In this document: piece after piece, positions 63,559 through 64,000 of the stretch
How the letters are laid out: the number at the start of each line of letters is the position of its first letter
Numbering within the stretch: position 1 is the stretch's first letter
Source: Pseudomonadota bacterium
Lineage (GTDB): Bacteria > Myxococcota_A > Bradymonadia > Bradymonadales > GCA-2716585
Direction of reading: 5' to 3'
Assembly: GCA_005804885.1 (NCBI GenBank)
Contig: SYOX01000208.1
Coordinates: forward strand, 1 to 64,000
Length of the DNA: 64,000 nucleotides
Translations under genes and position numbers: made by a program
The notes under the pieces: generated by a model
The model's input: the letters and a program-made list of their open reading frames with translations, nothing else
The model's database searches: none
Told to the model about the DNA's origin: nothing

Positions 63559-63768
63559 TCAAGATTGATCCTTGCGGCGTGCCCACCGCTCCTTGAGCGT
63601 CAGTGCGCCCCCGAAGAGGAAGGCCAGCGCGCCGACGATCAAGCAGAGCGCCGTTCGGACGTCGGCAAAGACGGACCAGGGGTTCTCGGGGTCGGTCGGA
63701 TCTGGCATGACGCAGGCCGTCGAGGCGAGCAGAGCCAGGGCGAGGAGCGACAGGATGAGCGGGCGCAT
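63559..63768 (-). CDS. Short lipoprotein with one membrane segment
   Basis: 69 residues. The signal MRPLILSLLALALLASTAC fits a lipobox (Cys19). One more hydrophobic helix (ALCLIVGALAFLFGGALTL) is followed by KERWARRKDQS, a positive C-terminus. It may span or stitch to the inner membrane. No family match. The ribosome site is GAGAGGCCCTC. Confidence 0.6.
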   Translation of the reverse strand: MRPLILSLLALALLASTACVMPDPTDPENPWSVFADVRTALCLIVGALAFLFGGALTLKERWARRKDQS

Positions 63769-63919
63769 GAGGGCCTCTCGGGTTGCCAGTGGCCCAAGAC
63801 TACCCTCAACGAAGTCCTGAATCCAGCACCTCGCCGGACACGACAGAGCGAGCCGCCCGCGCGAGGCACGATCGGGGCTCGCGGGGGCCGGGCTCGGCGG
63901 CGTCGAGGGGGGGAAGGGA

Positions 63920-64000
63920 TCAGGGGCTGCGTCGACGGGCCAGCAGGAGGCCGAAGAGGACCAGGAGGGAGAGCGGCGCCCAGGGCGCGCGGCGGGCGGG
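63920..64000 (-). CDS. C-terminal fragment of a MYXO-CTERM protein (5' part beyond window)
   Basis: On the minus strand the last 26 codons to the stop at 63920-63922 read PARRAPWAPLSLLVLFGLLL and end ARRRSP. A hydrophobic helix followed by an Arg cluster at the very C-terminus is the MYXO-CTERM pattern. The Cys that normally precedes it would lie outside the window, so identity is probable only. Confidence 0.55.
   Translation of the reverse strand, partial: PARRAPWAPLSLLVLFGLLLARRRSP

Overview
The window is high-GC, densely coded chromosomal DNA from a bacterium of the former Deltaproteobacteria, most likely Myxococcota or Bradymonadota. The lineage markers are visible in the sequence. There are two large eukaryotic-like Ser/Thr kinases, one of them fused to an FGE-sulfatase (SUMF1-like) domain. 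There are two MYXO-CTERM-type C-termini (51992-52771, and a fragment at the right edge). Many lipoproteins carry a Pro/Glu or Asp/Ala linker straight after the lipobox, and Cys/Asp repeat proteins of the CDDGxDND type occur. No rRNA, CRISPR array, transposase or phage gene is visible. The species cannot be named from this sequence alone.

Layout. 1-6.2 kb: the tail of an Rpn/DUF4351-type protein, a DUF4336 protein, a lipoprotein, the fused 23S rRNA methyltransferase RlmKL, and a lipoprotein with a P (proprotein convertase) domain. 6.4-12.1 kb: a Ser/Thr kinase with TolB-like and TPR regions, and a Cys-rich lipoprotein carrying an M23-like fold. 12.3 kb: a lone tRNA with CAT anticodon. 12.5-17.5 kb: a phosphate uptake block in the order arsR-type regulator, porin O/P, pstS, pstC, pstA, pstB, with tight overlaps. 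17.7-21.8 kb: an S24/S26-like mini-peptidase, a 2H phosphoesterase, a membrane protein and a TAP-like hydrolase.

22.2-26.8 kb: a complete oleABCD operon for long-chain olefin synthesis, each gene overlapping the next by 1-4 nt. It is preceded by a cluster of 59-bp hairpin repeats and then, facing the other way, an FAD-linked lactone oxidase (ALO family) overlapping a lipoprotein gene. 30.4-33.1 kb: an NTF2-like protein, a Rieske oxygenase resembling KshA/DAF-36 steroid enzymes with a KstR-like palindrome upstream, and an alpha/beta hydrolase. 33.1-42.1 kb: a purple-acid-phosphatase-like lipoprotein, the kinase-FGE fusion, and two large lipoproteins. 42.2-46.0 kb: a diacylglycerol-kinase-family lipid kinase, and a TetR regulator divergent from an N-acyl-D-amino-acid deacylase, with a double palindrome between them.

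46.2-58.7 kb: lipoproteins, an NTE-like patatin phospholipase, a heme-motif MYXO-CTERM protein, a coiled-coil/membrane pair, and a 1036-residue Cys/Asp-repeat surface protein with a recent 558-bp internal duplication. 58.8-64 kb: a fatty acid desaturase, an APC permease-Usp fusion, a lipase-like protein, a small lipoprotein, and the C-terminus of a MYXO-CTERM protein.

Taken together, the window is rich in lipid-related genes (ole cluster, desaturase, patatin, lipid kinase, lipase-like proteins, Rieske oxygenase) and in cell-surface proteins. The best leads for follow-up are the hairpin repeats before oleA, the two sets of operator-like palindromes, the ArsR-pst arrangement, the small transcript candidate beside oleD, the NTE-like phospholipase with a ParA-like segment, and the CX4CH cytochrome-like tail of the repeat protein.
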